From contig JAPPFM010000056.1 of the NCBI GenBank assembly GCA_028821605.1, positions 1 to 64,000 on the forward strand: a stretch of DNA of 64,000 nucleotides. Direction: 5' to 3'. Origin of the DNA: Candidatus Poribacteria bacterium. GTDB lineage: Bacteria > Poribacteria > WGA-4E > WGA-3G. The notes beneath the pieces were generated by a model. The model did not search any database, had not been told where the DNA came from, and was given only the letters and a program-made list of their open reading frames with translations. A program made the translations under genes and the position numbers. Of this stretch, positions 43,701-51,098 are shown one piece after another; the first letter of the stretch is position 1; each line of letters opens with the position of its first letter.

Positions 43701-44795
43701 GCTATCAAGGATGTCGGACGCGCGCTTGAGGTGCCGCTTAAAAATGTCGAAAAGTTGACCGAACTTATTCCGTCTATTCCCGGTATAACACTTGATGAAG
43801 TTTTGGAACGGATGCCCGAATTTCAGACACTTGCGGAGCTCCCTGAAAATCGGGAGTTGATGGATTTCAGCAAAGCGGTGGAAGGTATGAAACGGCACGT
43901 TTCCTGTCATGCCTCCGGAATCGCGATTTCAGACGGTCCGCTGACAAATTACGTTCCACTCTTCAAGGATAGACACGACCAAGTGGCAACGCAGTTTGAG
44001 GGTAAAGCCGTTGAAGATGTCGGCATCGTCAGACTTGATTCCCTCGGTTTACGGAGTCTTAGCGAGATACACGACTGTCTTCAGATGATTGAGACGAACC
44101 ACGGTGTTAAGCTTAAACTGGAAGAGATTCCTTTTGACGATAGGGAAACCTACTCCCTCGTTAGCAACGGACTTATTGCCGGTTTATTCCAGTTGGAAGG
44201 CTCCGAGGGTATGCTTCGCGTTGTCACAGAACTCAAACCGGACAATTTTGAGGAGTTCTCCGCTATTCCGGCACTCTATCGTCCCGGACCGATAGAAAAT
44301 GGAGATATGCAACAGTACATAGATCGGAAGAACAGATTGCAGTCCGTAGCGTATATACATCCTTCGCTTGAAGGTGTGCTTAAAAGCACTTATGGGGTCT
44401 GTATCTACCAAGAACAGGTGATGCAAATCGCACACGATATCGCAGGCTTTACGCTCGGTGAAGCGGATATCCTTCGCAATGCAATGGGGAAGAAAAACGA
44501 GGTATTGATTGCCGCGCAGCGTGAGAAATTCGTTGAGGGTGCGGTGAAAAAGACAAACCTCGCTAAAAGCGAGGCTGAAGAGGTGTTTGATTGGTTGGAG
44601 TCAGTTGGGTACTATGCCTTTAATAAGTCGCATACTGTCGCTTACTCAATGTTGGCGTACCTAAAAACGCATTATCCAAGTGAATTCATGGCGGCAGTGA
44701 CAACCGGGGAGGCAGGCGATTCAACGAAAATTGCCCGCTACCGAGAAGAGTGTGCGAAACTCTCTGATTTCTTGGGTGTAGCAGTCAATGTGTAG
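40767..44795 (+). CDS. ECF sigma factor - FtsZ - truncated DnaE polymerase in one reading frame
   Basis: A single 1342-codon frame. Residues 1-195 are an ECF sigma factor: region 2 (RDAEEIFQDIWVAVWENI) and region 4 (LPEKVRTVAVLYYLEM and GTVKTRLREIRALLRKEFG). Residues 196-513 are FtsZ: IKVFGVGDAGGNAIKRMI, AVNTDLEAL, the GTP loop GGGTGTG (about 301) and the T7 loop NVDFADI (about 404). Residues 514-547 are a Ser/Thr/Pro-rich linker. Residues 548-1342 are DnaE: a PHP domain (FVHLHNHSEYSMLDGA), GSAAGSLALYALG, catalytic PDIDVDF (about 938) and LDSLGLRSL (about 1090), ending after SHTVAYSMLAYLKTHYPSEFMAA. The helix-hairpin-helix, beta-clamp, OB and tau-binding parts are absent, about 330 residues short of E. 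coli DnaE. ATG 40767 has GGGGA upstream. An internal start for FtsZ-DnaE exists at 41352. Confidence 0.85.
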   Translation: MRYDSSTYTDLTDEELIRLVQSGDEKAFAQLAARYSSRIWQLVVWNSRQARDAEEIFQDIWVAVWENIGGLREVSSFGAWLRKIAYTTCRRYYTRNTRASSEILQSAEQLAETIDRNAIARFRETEFRAAVAEAVYDLPEKVRTVAVLYYLEMWTIKEIAEEIGLAVGTVKTRLREIRALLRKEFGVEEVKRETTMTQKKEVSKSSQNIIKVFGVGDAGGNAIKRMIAAGLKEIEFYAVNTDLEALRTCDGATQVQIGAEITQGLGADANPEVGRGAAEEDLETLNTVVADARLVFVAAGMGGGTGTGAAPLIASLAREQGALTIGVATSPFDFEGQRRAEQAGYGLQELRDNTDAVIVIPNQRLLDTVDVEPSTSEAFSMSDETVVLGIKTIADIIVESGEINVDFADIESIMNDAGTVMMGVGQAKGENRARIAMENAMTSPLLDGKSIGGATGLITTISAPQDFMMNELDASMSVLQDEAFDAQIIFGLAYRDDDDPEPDDTVIVTILANKVEPQRGSTTPLSTQKSDTSPEGGTSVPSTTGSEFVHLHNHSEYSMLDGACRIPDMVDWAVENSVPAVALTDHGNMFGAWELYNKATEAGVNPIIGCEVYVAQGSRKTREQEQGDPYHLTLLAEDATGYRNLLELVSLGYTEGFNRKPRIDMEILREYRDGIIALTGCIQGQVPQLICADRRDEAIQNFKTLMEIMGKRNLYVEVQNHYIDKELEAYPVMVELAKEFNLPLVGTNDCHYLRKSDHGMHDVLLCIQTKKTVNDQERLRYDNHFYFKSVDEMREALKDYPPEAISNTFEIANRCNLELDSQRDPMPKYEVPAGYTHDSYLKELCYQGLREKYGELSEPIRQRIDYELGIIKQRGHANYFLIVGDYVNYAQKQGYPLSARGSAAGSLALYALGVISFNPMDHGCLFERFLNLERLAPPDIDVDFADRAREHVVEYLTKKYGADSVGKVATFATLGAKAAIKDVGRALEVPLKNVEKLTELIPSIPGITLDEVLERMPEFQTLAELPENRELMDFSKAVEGMKRHVSCHASGIAISDGPLTNYVPLFKDRHDQVATQFEGKAVEDVGIVRLDSLGLRSLSEIHDCLQMIETNHGVKLKLEEIPFDDRETYSLVSNGLIAGLFQLEGSEGMLRVVTELKPDNFEEFSAIPALYRPGPIENGDMQQYIDRKNRLQSVAYIHPSLEGVLKSTYGVCIYQEQVMQIAHDIAGFTLGEADILRNAMGKKNEVLIAAQREKFVEGAVKKTNLAKSEAEEVFDWLESVGYYAFNKSHTVAYSMLAYLKTHYPSEFMAAVTTGEAGDSTKIARYREECAKLSDFLGVAVNV
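41337..41354 (+). promoter_or_regulatory. Internal ribosome-binding site and ATG at the sigma/FtsZ junction
   Basis: AAGAGGG at 41337-41343 is followed eight bases later by an in-frame ATG (41352-41354), exactly where FtsZ homology begins. This would allow the FtsZ-DnaE part to be made separately as a protein of about 1147 residues, besides the full fusion. Confidence 0.6.
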
Positions 44796-44807
44796 CGTCC
44801 GTGCCCG

Positions 44808-46172
44808 TTATCTTGCCAGATCCCGCGCCTCTTTGAACTTGTCCTTAGCGAACTGTCCCCACTCCTTTCTTTTCTCGTTGCGGACTGTTGGGTCTTTCCA
44901 AGCACTAACTGCCATCTCCATCGCCTCTTCTTCAGTTATCGGCATCTTCGTTAAAGCTGCAATCGCAGCATCGCGCTTTGCTGGGTCTTTACACTTTCGG
45001 ATTGCTTTCCACGCGTTGACGAGATCCTTATGAGAATCGATAATCAAAACGCCGAAGAGGCCATTGACAATATCCCATCGGGTGCTGCCTTTATCGGAGT
45101 TGTATAGAAACAGATTCCCTGCTGTACTGAATGGGTTTGGGACGATGCATCTTTCTCCCAATTCATCGTAGAGTGCTGGCAACACACTCGCTCGGTTTAA
45201 GCCACCCTTCCATTCGGGGCCCTCTGGATCGGTGTCGCGGAGCATCCAGAGTTTCTGAGCATCTTCCGATAAAACGAATTCAAGAAACTTTTGCGCGACG
45301 GGTAAGTTCGGCGCGCCTTTGAGAATTGCAATTGGATCGGCAGTGATAACCGTGCCATCGGCTGGAACAACATATTTGATCTTGTCTGACCCGACGATAG
45401 CAATTTGACCGTAGGCGTAAAAATCGATTGCAAGCCCGTAAATAGCTTGTCCAGCGACAACATCTGTCGGGATGGCGTTAGCACCAGCGGAGAAGCCGCG
45501 GACATTCGCGCCGATTTTCGTCAGGAGTGAGAAACCTTCTTCCCATCCAAGGGTTTGAAGTATAATTTCATAGACCATGTGTGCGGAACCGCTTTCTCTC
45601 GGATCCGCTGCGCCAATTCTACCGAGCAACGCCGAGTCTCCCAAATCCTGCCATCCCGAGGCTTTCGGGAGTTGTAGCATTTCACGCAGCTGCTCATTGT
45701 ACATGATACCGAAACTGGATAACGCTGCGCCATACCACTGATGTTCGGCATCATAGAGCGGAATCCCTTGAAACGATTGGGTCATCTGCTCAAGTTGCGC
45801 TTCGGGTAGTTTGTAGGCGTGTAACCATCCATTATTTGACAGGCGGAGGTAGTTGTCCGTACCGCCACCGAAGAAAATGTCAATATTGATACCTTCGGGC
45901 ACCCGTTTAAATTCCGATTCGATGAATCGGTAGTTAGAAGAGGTTCCTCCAACATCTCGCCAATCGGTTTTGACGGTTCTGCCGGTCTGTACCTCATACC
46001 ATTGCTCGAAATTTTTGCCAAATTCTGCCTCAATGCCCTCTGGATGCGGGGAGATAATGATGAGTTCATCTTGGGCAAACAAGACAGCGGGCAGTGCCAG
46101 AAGACATAGCACAATTCCCCATGTTACAATATGCACGCTGCAACGTCTTAGGGATTTTTTTAAATAGGACAT
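44808..46172 (-). CDS. ABC transporter substrate-binding protein (family 1, iron/thiamine/spermidine-like)
   Basis: A 454-residue periplasmic binding protein. A signal peptide (about residues 1-33, ending LFAQ) precedes ELIIISPHPEGIEAEFGKNFEQWYEVQTG, the opening found in AfuA/FbpA-type ferric and related solute receptors. NIDIFFGGGTDNYLRL and WYGAALSSFGIMYN follow in order, as in that family. The last 90 residues (KRDAAIAALTKMPITEEEAMEMA) are a helical extension. No permease or ATPase is adjacent, so ligand and partners are unknown. It converges on the sigma/FtsZ/DnaE gene with a 12-base gap. Confidence 0.88.
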   Translation of the reverse strand: MSYLKKSLRRCSVHIVTWGIVLCLLALPAVLFAQDELIIISPHPEGIEAEFGKNFEQWYEVQTGRTVKTDWRDVGGTSSNYRFIESEFKRVPEGINIDIFFGGGTDNYLRLSNNGWLHAYKLPEAQLEQMTQSFQGIPLYDAEHQWYGAALSSFGIMYNEQLREMLQLPKASGWQDLGDSALLGRIGAADPRESGSAHMVYEIILQTLGWEEGFSLLTKIGANVRGFSAGANAIPTDVVAGQAIYGLAIDFYAYGQIAIVGSDKIKYVVPADGTVITADPIAILKGAPNLPVAQKFLEFVLSEDAQKLWMLRDTDPEGPEWKGGLNRASVLPALYDELGERCIVPNPFSTAGNLFLYNSDKGSTRWDIVNGLFGVLIIDSHKDLVNAWKAIRKCKDPAKRDAAIAALTKMPITEEEAMEMAVSAWKDPTVRNEKRKEWGQFAKDKFKEARDLAR

Positions 46173-46222
46173 GTTTTTAATTCTCCTTCTTTTATCCGTG
46201 CGGGAATACTGAAGACTTACAA

Positions 46223-47191
46223 TTATGGTGAAAATGTTGGTTGTTGGTCGAGGATATAATTAATCGGGTTCACCCATTTCTCTCTTTTCGCGTCATAAAC
46301 TCCGTAGTGGAGATGCGAACCGGTGCTGCGTCCCGTGTTTCCGACGTAGCCGATAATATCGCCACGCACCACTTCGTGCTCGACTTTGAGACCATCGGCG
46401 TAACCTTCCAAATGCGCGTATAATGTTTTAAACTGGTCTCCTCCATGGGTGATCTCAACTGTTTTTCCGAAATAACCGTTACTTTCAATTTTTGAGACTG
46501 TTCCATCAGCGGCAGCGATAACAGGAACGCCAGCACGGGTTTTAATATCCAATCCTTGGTGGAATTCGCGCTTCTTCGTCAACGGGTGAATACGCCATCC
46601 ATAGGGTGAAGAGTACCAATAACCGTATTTCTCCCCGTTCTCCTGTTGGAGTTTCACCGGTAGAATTGAAGGATACCCATCAATTTGTTTTTGGTGCGTG
46701 CTGGTATAGTCGTAGAGAGGCAGAATCTCTTCTCTCAGGACGCGAGGTGTTAGTGGTTTTAACATCTCGTTTTCATGGGCTGCGGCATCGGTAGTCGCTT
46801 CGGCGTTTTCCTGTTGGGCATCAGTTTGGTTCTCAGTTCCTTCGGATTCCCAAGGGGTACTGTCTCCGCCGCCTTGCCCAAGAATCCCCAAAGCCTCCTG
46901 AATCGTTTTTGCCATCTGGCGAATATCTTTCATCTCTTCATTAACATCAGCGAGTTCCGATTCGACCTGAAGTTTTGCCTGCATTAATTTATCATTTTCT
47001 TCCAGACTCGCTTGTAGTCTTTTTTCGGCACCAGTTTCATGGAACTTCTGGAAGAGCCCGTAGCCAATCCCGCTGATCCCTATTAATAATAAAACTAAAA
47101 CAGTGAGGGCGAAAAGTAAGATGTGCCCTTTGCTGATTATATGTTGGCGAACTGAGTTTCCACGAGACGAGGTAAAAACGAGGATATTCAT
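46223..47191 (-). CDS. M23 family metallopeptidase with coiled coil
   Basis: A 322-residue membrane-anchored peptidoglycan hydrolase or division-associated factor. A membrane helix lies at about residues 25-50, then a coiled coil (ASLEENDKLMQAKLQVESELADVNEEMKDI) and a Gln/Glu/Thr-rich linker. The C-terminal LytM domain has the zinc ligands in HQGLDIKT (H and D) and GSHLHYGVYD (HxH). All catalytic residues are present, so it may be an active endopeptidase and not only an EnvC/NlpD-like activator. It is about 30 bases downstream of the binding-protein gene's promoter side and transcribed leftwards with it. Confidence 0.92.
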   Translation of the reverse strand: MNILVFTSSRGNSVRQHIISKGHILLFALTVLVLLLIGISGIGYGLFQKFHETGAEKRLQASLEENDKLMQAKLQVESELADVNEEMKDIRQMAKTIQEALGILGQGGGDSTPWESEGTENQTDAQQENAEATTDAAAHENEMLKPLTPRVLREEILPLYDYTSTHQKQIDGYPSILPVKLQQENGEKYGYWYSSPYGWRIHPLTKKREFHQGLDIKTRAGVPVIAAADGTVSKIESNGYFGKTVEITHGGDQFKTLYAHLEGYADGLKVEHEVVRGDIIGYVGNTGRSTGSHLHYGVYDAKREKWVNPINYILDQQPTFSP

Positions 47192-47352
47192 CCAATCAAT
47201 CCTCCTTTATGATTAGGACGACTTACGCATTTCCTCTTAAAGCCCTCTGATAAGAGGGATTTAGGGGGTTAAAACACCAAAATACTCTCACTGTGAGGCA
47301 TTTTTCAGCAAAATATACCCTTCTCATTTTCGCGGTGTGGCATTAGATTGTC

Positions 47353-47487
47353 TTACAACCGCGAGACGATTGCTGGCATTTTCCAAACAAGGATGATGAT
47401 ACCACCAAGCAAAATGAGATACCACACAACCAATGCTCGAATACGCGTTCTTTTGAAAATGCGAGGACGAGAGCGTTTCAACTTCAT
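47353..47487 (-). CDS. Candidate 44-residue single-span membrane protein
   Basis: A small frame with a basic N-terminus (MKLKRSRPRIFKRTRIR) and one strongly hydrophobic helix (ALVVWYLILLGGIIILVW) before MPAIVSRL. Charge layout predicts an N-in membrane protein. Its ATG overlaps the TGA of a preceding short frame by four bases (ATGA). The ribosome-binding site is weak (GAGAAAG). It lies in an otherwise gene-free gap of 470 bases between the CBS and M23 genes. Expression is unproven. Confidence 0.45.
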   Translation of the reverse strand: MKLKRSRPRIFKRTRIRALVVWYLILLGGIIILVWKMPAIVSRL

Positions 47488-47662
47488 GAGTTCTTTCTCG
47501 TTTCTTTTTCTAAAACTTTGTTTGGGTGTTTCTTCATGCTCGCGATTTCTATACCTATCAACTTAGACGTGACAAAATAGTAATTGAAAAACGCGAAATT
47601 TGCATAAATTCTGAATACACATCCCCTTCTAAAAGATCTACTTGATATTAAACGCAATGTCT

Positions 47663-48595
47663 TCACCGCCGAGTTTTCCCTACGACTTTTTTCGTAACTC
47701 GGATACCAGAAATACGGTATTTGAGTACCTGATCCATATTAAATTCAAGGTCTTCATATTCAACTTTTTCGCCTTGCTGTGGCAATCGCCCGAGTAACAT
47801 GAGCATAAAGCCACCAATGGTATCACACCGATCTGTGGGAATTTGGATATCTAACGCGGTATTGACTTCAGAAATTAACACGCGTGCATCAATGTGCCAT
47901 TCGTTCCTGCTGAGCTGTTCAACGCGAGGCATATCGCGTTTCCGATTAGCTGCTATTTCGCCAATAACTTTTTCCAAAATATCCATTAATTCTACAATCC
48001 CGACGCAACTTCCATGCTCGTTAACCACAATTGCAGCGGGGATTTCGGATTGCCGCAGCTCGTTCAATAAAGCCAAGGCAGGTTTCAGTGTGGGTACATA
48101 ACAAACCTCCCTTACAAATCGTGATAAGTTCTCGTCATTGTGCTCGCTTGTGAGGATTTCCATCGCATCAATTACTCCGAGCAAACAGTCAACGCGCTCA
48201 TTATAAACAGGGATGTAACAGTAGTTGGAAGCGCGATAGTATTTCGAGATTTCAGAGCACGGCGATTCCACTGTTAGCGGAATTATCTCTGACAAGGGAA
48301 TCATCACCTCCTGCACCGTCAATGTTTTCAAATCAAAAATTGCACGGAACAGTTGAACCTCGTCTTCGGAAAAGGTCTCGATGTTCTCCAGAAGTAATTG
48401 CACAAGTTGTCCGTGAGACGGTGTCGACTTACGTCTCGGTTTCCGGAAGAACCCCTTTTTTTCAGCAGCGATTTCCTGTTGCTCATAAACAACGAGGGCG
48501 TTAGATTGTGCCAGTTCTACTTTTGTTCCATCCTGCTTGCTAACAACAGCCACCTGGCTCTTGTTTTCTTTCATCTCTTTGGTAATTTCGTCCAT
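47663..48595 (-). CDS. CorC/HlyC-like CBS-domain protein without membrane domain
   Basis: A 310-residue protein. Residues 1-70 are a charged, probably flexible N-terminus. A CBS pair follows (TVQEVMIPLSEIIPL..., YIPVYNERVDCLLGVIDAMEIL, then EIPAAIVVNEHGSCVGIVELMDILEKVIGEI). The C-terminal 80 residues are a CorC_HlyC domain (ARVLISEVNTALDIQIP...DTIGGFMLMLLGRLPQQGEKVEYEDLEF). The DUF21 membrane domain of CorB-type transporters is absent, as in cytoplasmic CorC. It probably modulates divalent cation efflux or transport; the partner is not visible nearby. Confidence 0.87.
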   Translation of the reverse strand: MDEITKEMKENKSQVAVVSKQDGTKVELAQSNALVVYEQQEIAAEKKGFFRKPRRKSTPSHGQLVQLLLENIETFSEDEVQLFRAIFDLKTLTVQEVMIPLSEIIPLTVESPCSEISKYYRASNYCYIPVYNERVDCLLGVIDAMEILTSEHNDENLSRFVREVCYVPTLKPALALLNELRQSEIPAAIVVNEHGSCVGIVELMDILEKVIGEIAANRKRDMPRVEQLSRNEWHIDARVLISEVNTALDIQIPTDRCDTIGGFMLMLLGRLPQQGEKVEYEDLEFNMDQVLKYRISGIRVTKKVVGKTRR

Positions 48596-48813
48596 AGTGA
48601 TAGCAGTACAGCCCTCCGTAAGAAGTGAAATTTCTCCTTAATCCTTGTAGCACCGGATCATCTCGTCGTTCCTAAGGGCAAACATATCCGCGTACAAACG
48701 TTTTTATGCCATAGGAGTAGAGGTCACGCCTTCTCTCAAAACACGAAATTGAAAACCACAATCTTAGAATTCTGTGAATACCTTCGCGTATTTTCTGGTC
48801 GTTTGAAGATTCT

Positions 48814-49635
48814 CTATGTTTGAGCAACAAGCGTCAGTTCCGTTTTACCACCAAGTCCAGCAACAACCGGAAATGTTTTCTCGCCCGGCTTTCCGTCTCT
48901 CGGTACATATCGAACCTTCGGCGAGAAGTAGGCATACAACGCCGTATTCCGAGGGTTAGGTGTCGTATTCGGACCGGAACCGTGTACCATCAAACTATGG
49001 AAGAATAGAGCACTTCCTGCCGAAAGCGGAACATCCGCCTGTTGGTCCCCGACCTCTTTCCGATCGGTGAGTTCTGCACCCTGCTCCCGCGCAATGTGTC
49101 CCCAAGACTGCATTCCCCACAAGTGACTTCTCGGGATTACCTTGAAACAGCCATTTTCTGGTGTCGCATCGTTGAGCGCAATGCTGACGGTAACGAGGTT
49201 GGGCGGTTCCATGGGCCAATATGCTGAGTCTTGATGCAGTCCATGCGAAGACCCGTGGAATGCTGGTTTGAACATCAGTGTGCTTCTAAAGAGTAGCAGG
49301 TCTTCTTCACCAATGAGCTCTTGAACGACAGCAATTAGTTTCGGATGCTGTGCGAGGTCCCGAAAGACTTCGGAGTACTGACGCGTATTTTCTGCTTTCC
49401 GTAGCACCGGCAACCGATCTCCTTGTGTTTCGTCTTTGGCAAAGGGTTCGCGTTGCACGTGCCGACGTGCGGTTTCTGCTTGCTCTTTTTCTATATCGGA
49501 CTCCTGTCCTGCAGCGAATTGGTGCAAACGATGGATCTCTGCTTGGCACGTTTCAATCTCTGCTGCCGATAACAGGTTCTCAACAACGAGGTAGCCTTCC
49601 TTTTCAAAAAATGCTTTTCGCTCCTTCAAATCCAT
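48814..49635 (-). CDS. Phytanoyl-CoA dioxygenase (PhyH) family protein
   Basis: A 273-residue non-haem Fe(II)/2-oxoglutarate oxygenase. It opens FFEKEGYLVVENLLSAAEIE, typical of PhyH. The iron facial triad is HQD (HGLHQDSAYW near residue 140) and the distal His of MVHGSGPNTTPNPRNTALYAYF near 215, with Arg for 2-oxoglutarate shortly after. The substrate is unknown; family members hydroxylate diverse small molecules. The ATG at 49635 has GGAGG upstream and is one base after the stop of the Nramp-like gene, so the two are coupled. Confidence 0.9.
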   Translation of the reverse strand: MDLKERKAFFEKEGYLVVENLLSAAEIETCQAEIHRLHQFAAGQESDIEKEQAETARRHVQREPFAKDETQGDRLPVLRKAENTRQYSEVFRDLAQHPKLIAVVQELIGEEDLLLFRSTLMFKPAFHGSSHGLHQDSAYWPMEPPNLVTVSIALNDATPENGCFKVIPRSHLWGMQSWGHIAREQGAELTDRKEVGDQQADVPLSAGSALFFHSLMVHGSGPNTTPNPRNTALYAYFSPKVRYVPRDGKPGEKTFPVVAGLGGKTELTLVAQT

Positions 49636-49636
49636 T

Positions 49637-51067
49637 TTAGCCTCCAATCAATTGTTTGGCTTCCCAGATGATACTTGAAATCGCAAATCCGATATAGACG
49701 CATGAAGCGATTACCATCATGAAGGTAGAAAGCCGTTTCGGTTTTGCGAAGTCAGGTAGAAAGCGGTAGTTCATGTAAAGCGTAAGCGGCACGTAAATCG
49801 CCATCGCGAAACCGCCCATGTATGCTGCATTAAAGAGAAATCCTAATTCACTGACGTTTAACTGCTCCATCACGAAGGTTATGACGCAGCCCCCAACGAT
49901 CCAGATACCCGCGATGAGGAGATACCACCAATTCAAATCTCGGTTTTGAGCCCCTTGGAAATTGGTGTAGATAATATCAGAAATGGAGCGTGATACGCCG
50001 TCAACAAGTGCGAGTTGTGTCCCGAAAAGTGTCGCTACACCAACCAACAGGAAAATTTTCTGTCCCGCCACGCCCCAGATTTCACCTAAGATGTTCGCCT
50101 CATCGTAAATAAGTCTACCAGACTCAGGGACAATCCCGTTTGGGTGTAAAACCGCGAGTGCGCCGAAAATAAAGAGCAGAATCGTAAGTGTGTTGAGTGC
50201 CCAGAAGAAAAGCATCTGGTCGTTTTTCACATACTGCCACCATGCGGTGAAGCGTTTACGATTTTCCTCTGTTACTTCAAAGAGAAAGCCTGTTGCGGGT
50301 ACCTTTTCGCTCCTGCCGCGAAGTGGGTTCTGTAACCCTGGCAGCTGCGCCCCCATTCCGATATTTTTGTCACGTAGATAGAAAGTGTAAAAAAGGTTTG
50401 CTGTCCCCCCGGCACCCGCGAAGACTAATGCGATAAACAGTTGTTTCACGGACATCCCCGGGTCTTTGTAACCAACGTTTATCAACCCTGCTCCGAGTTC
50501 TTTCCACGTATCCATTGAACCGACCATGATTGCAACTAAAATCAACCCAATGGTAACGATAGCGACGAGTACCTCAACCGTGTTTTCGACGGATTGGTAG
50601 ATCATTTTCGGTCCAAAAAGGATGAGCGCGACCGCTGCGAATGTCACTATCGTCCAAAAGGTATCGGAACCCCAACCGCCGGGTCCAAGCACCAGTGCTT
50701 TGAGAGCAAGTCCTGATGTTCGTGCCCATCCCGGTGCTATCCAACCCACTACTGTGAGTAGAATAAACAACGGTGCGAATCCTCGCCAGATGCGGCTGTA
50801 GCCTGTATATACCGTTTCACCTGTAGCGATTGTCCAACGTCCTACTTCAAAATTAATCCAGAGTTGGAGGAATACACCGAGGACAGCCGCCCAAATCATA
50901 CTCCCACCATATTCCGCGACGATGCGGGGCCAAATCACACTCTCACCCGCACCGATCGATAAACCAACCAAGATAGCACCGGGACCCGCAATTTTCCAAA
51001 AAGGTAACTGTTTTTCTGGTAATTCGACGACTTTAAAATCGTCCAGCGGTTGATAAATTTTGGACAT
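49637..51067 (-). CDS. Nramp-like divalent metal/organic transporter
   Basis: A 476-residue membrane protein with about eleven helices. It begins with KIAGPGAILVGLSIGAGESVIWPRIVAEYG, aligning with TM1 of Nramp proteins, but the metal-binding DPGN is replaced by SIGAGES. Later GTQLALVDGVSRSISDIIY fits the TM8/TM9 region. It therefore belongs to the Nramp-related group of which the substrate is not established as Mn or Fe. It sits between an FAD/Fe-S oxidoreductase (31 bases upstream) and PhyH (one base downstream), suggesting uptake of a compound that those enzymes oxidise, although metal supply for them is also possible. Confidence 0.83.
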   Translation of the reverse strand: MSKIYQPLDDFKVVELPEKQLPFWKIAGPGAILVGLSIGAGESVIWPRIVAEYGGSMIWAAVLGVFLQLWINFEVGRWTIATGETVYTGYSRIWRGFAPLFILLTVVGWIAPGWARTSGLALKALVLGPGGWGSDTFWTIVTFAAVALILFGPKMIYQSVENTVEVLVAIVTIGLILVAIMVGSMDTWKELGAGLINVGYKDPGMSVKQLFIALVFAGAGGTANLFYTFYLRDKNIGMGAQLPGLQNPLRGRSEKVPATGFLFEVTEENRKRFTAWWQYVKNDQMLFFWALNTLTILLFIFGALAVLHPNGIVPESGRLIYDEANILGEIWGVAGQKIFLLVGVATLFGTQLALVDGVSRSISDIIYTNFQGAQNRDLNWWYLLIAGIWIVGGCVITFVMEQLNVSELGFLFNAAYMGGFAMAIYVPLTLYMNYRFLPDFAKPKRLSTFMMVIASCVYIGFAISSIIWEAKQLIGG

Positions 51068-51098
51068 GTGTCTTCCTCCGGTGCGTAAGGTGTAATGT

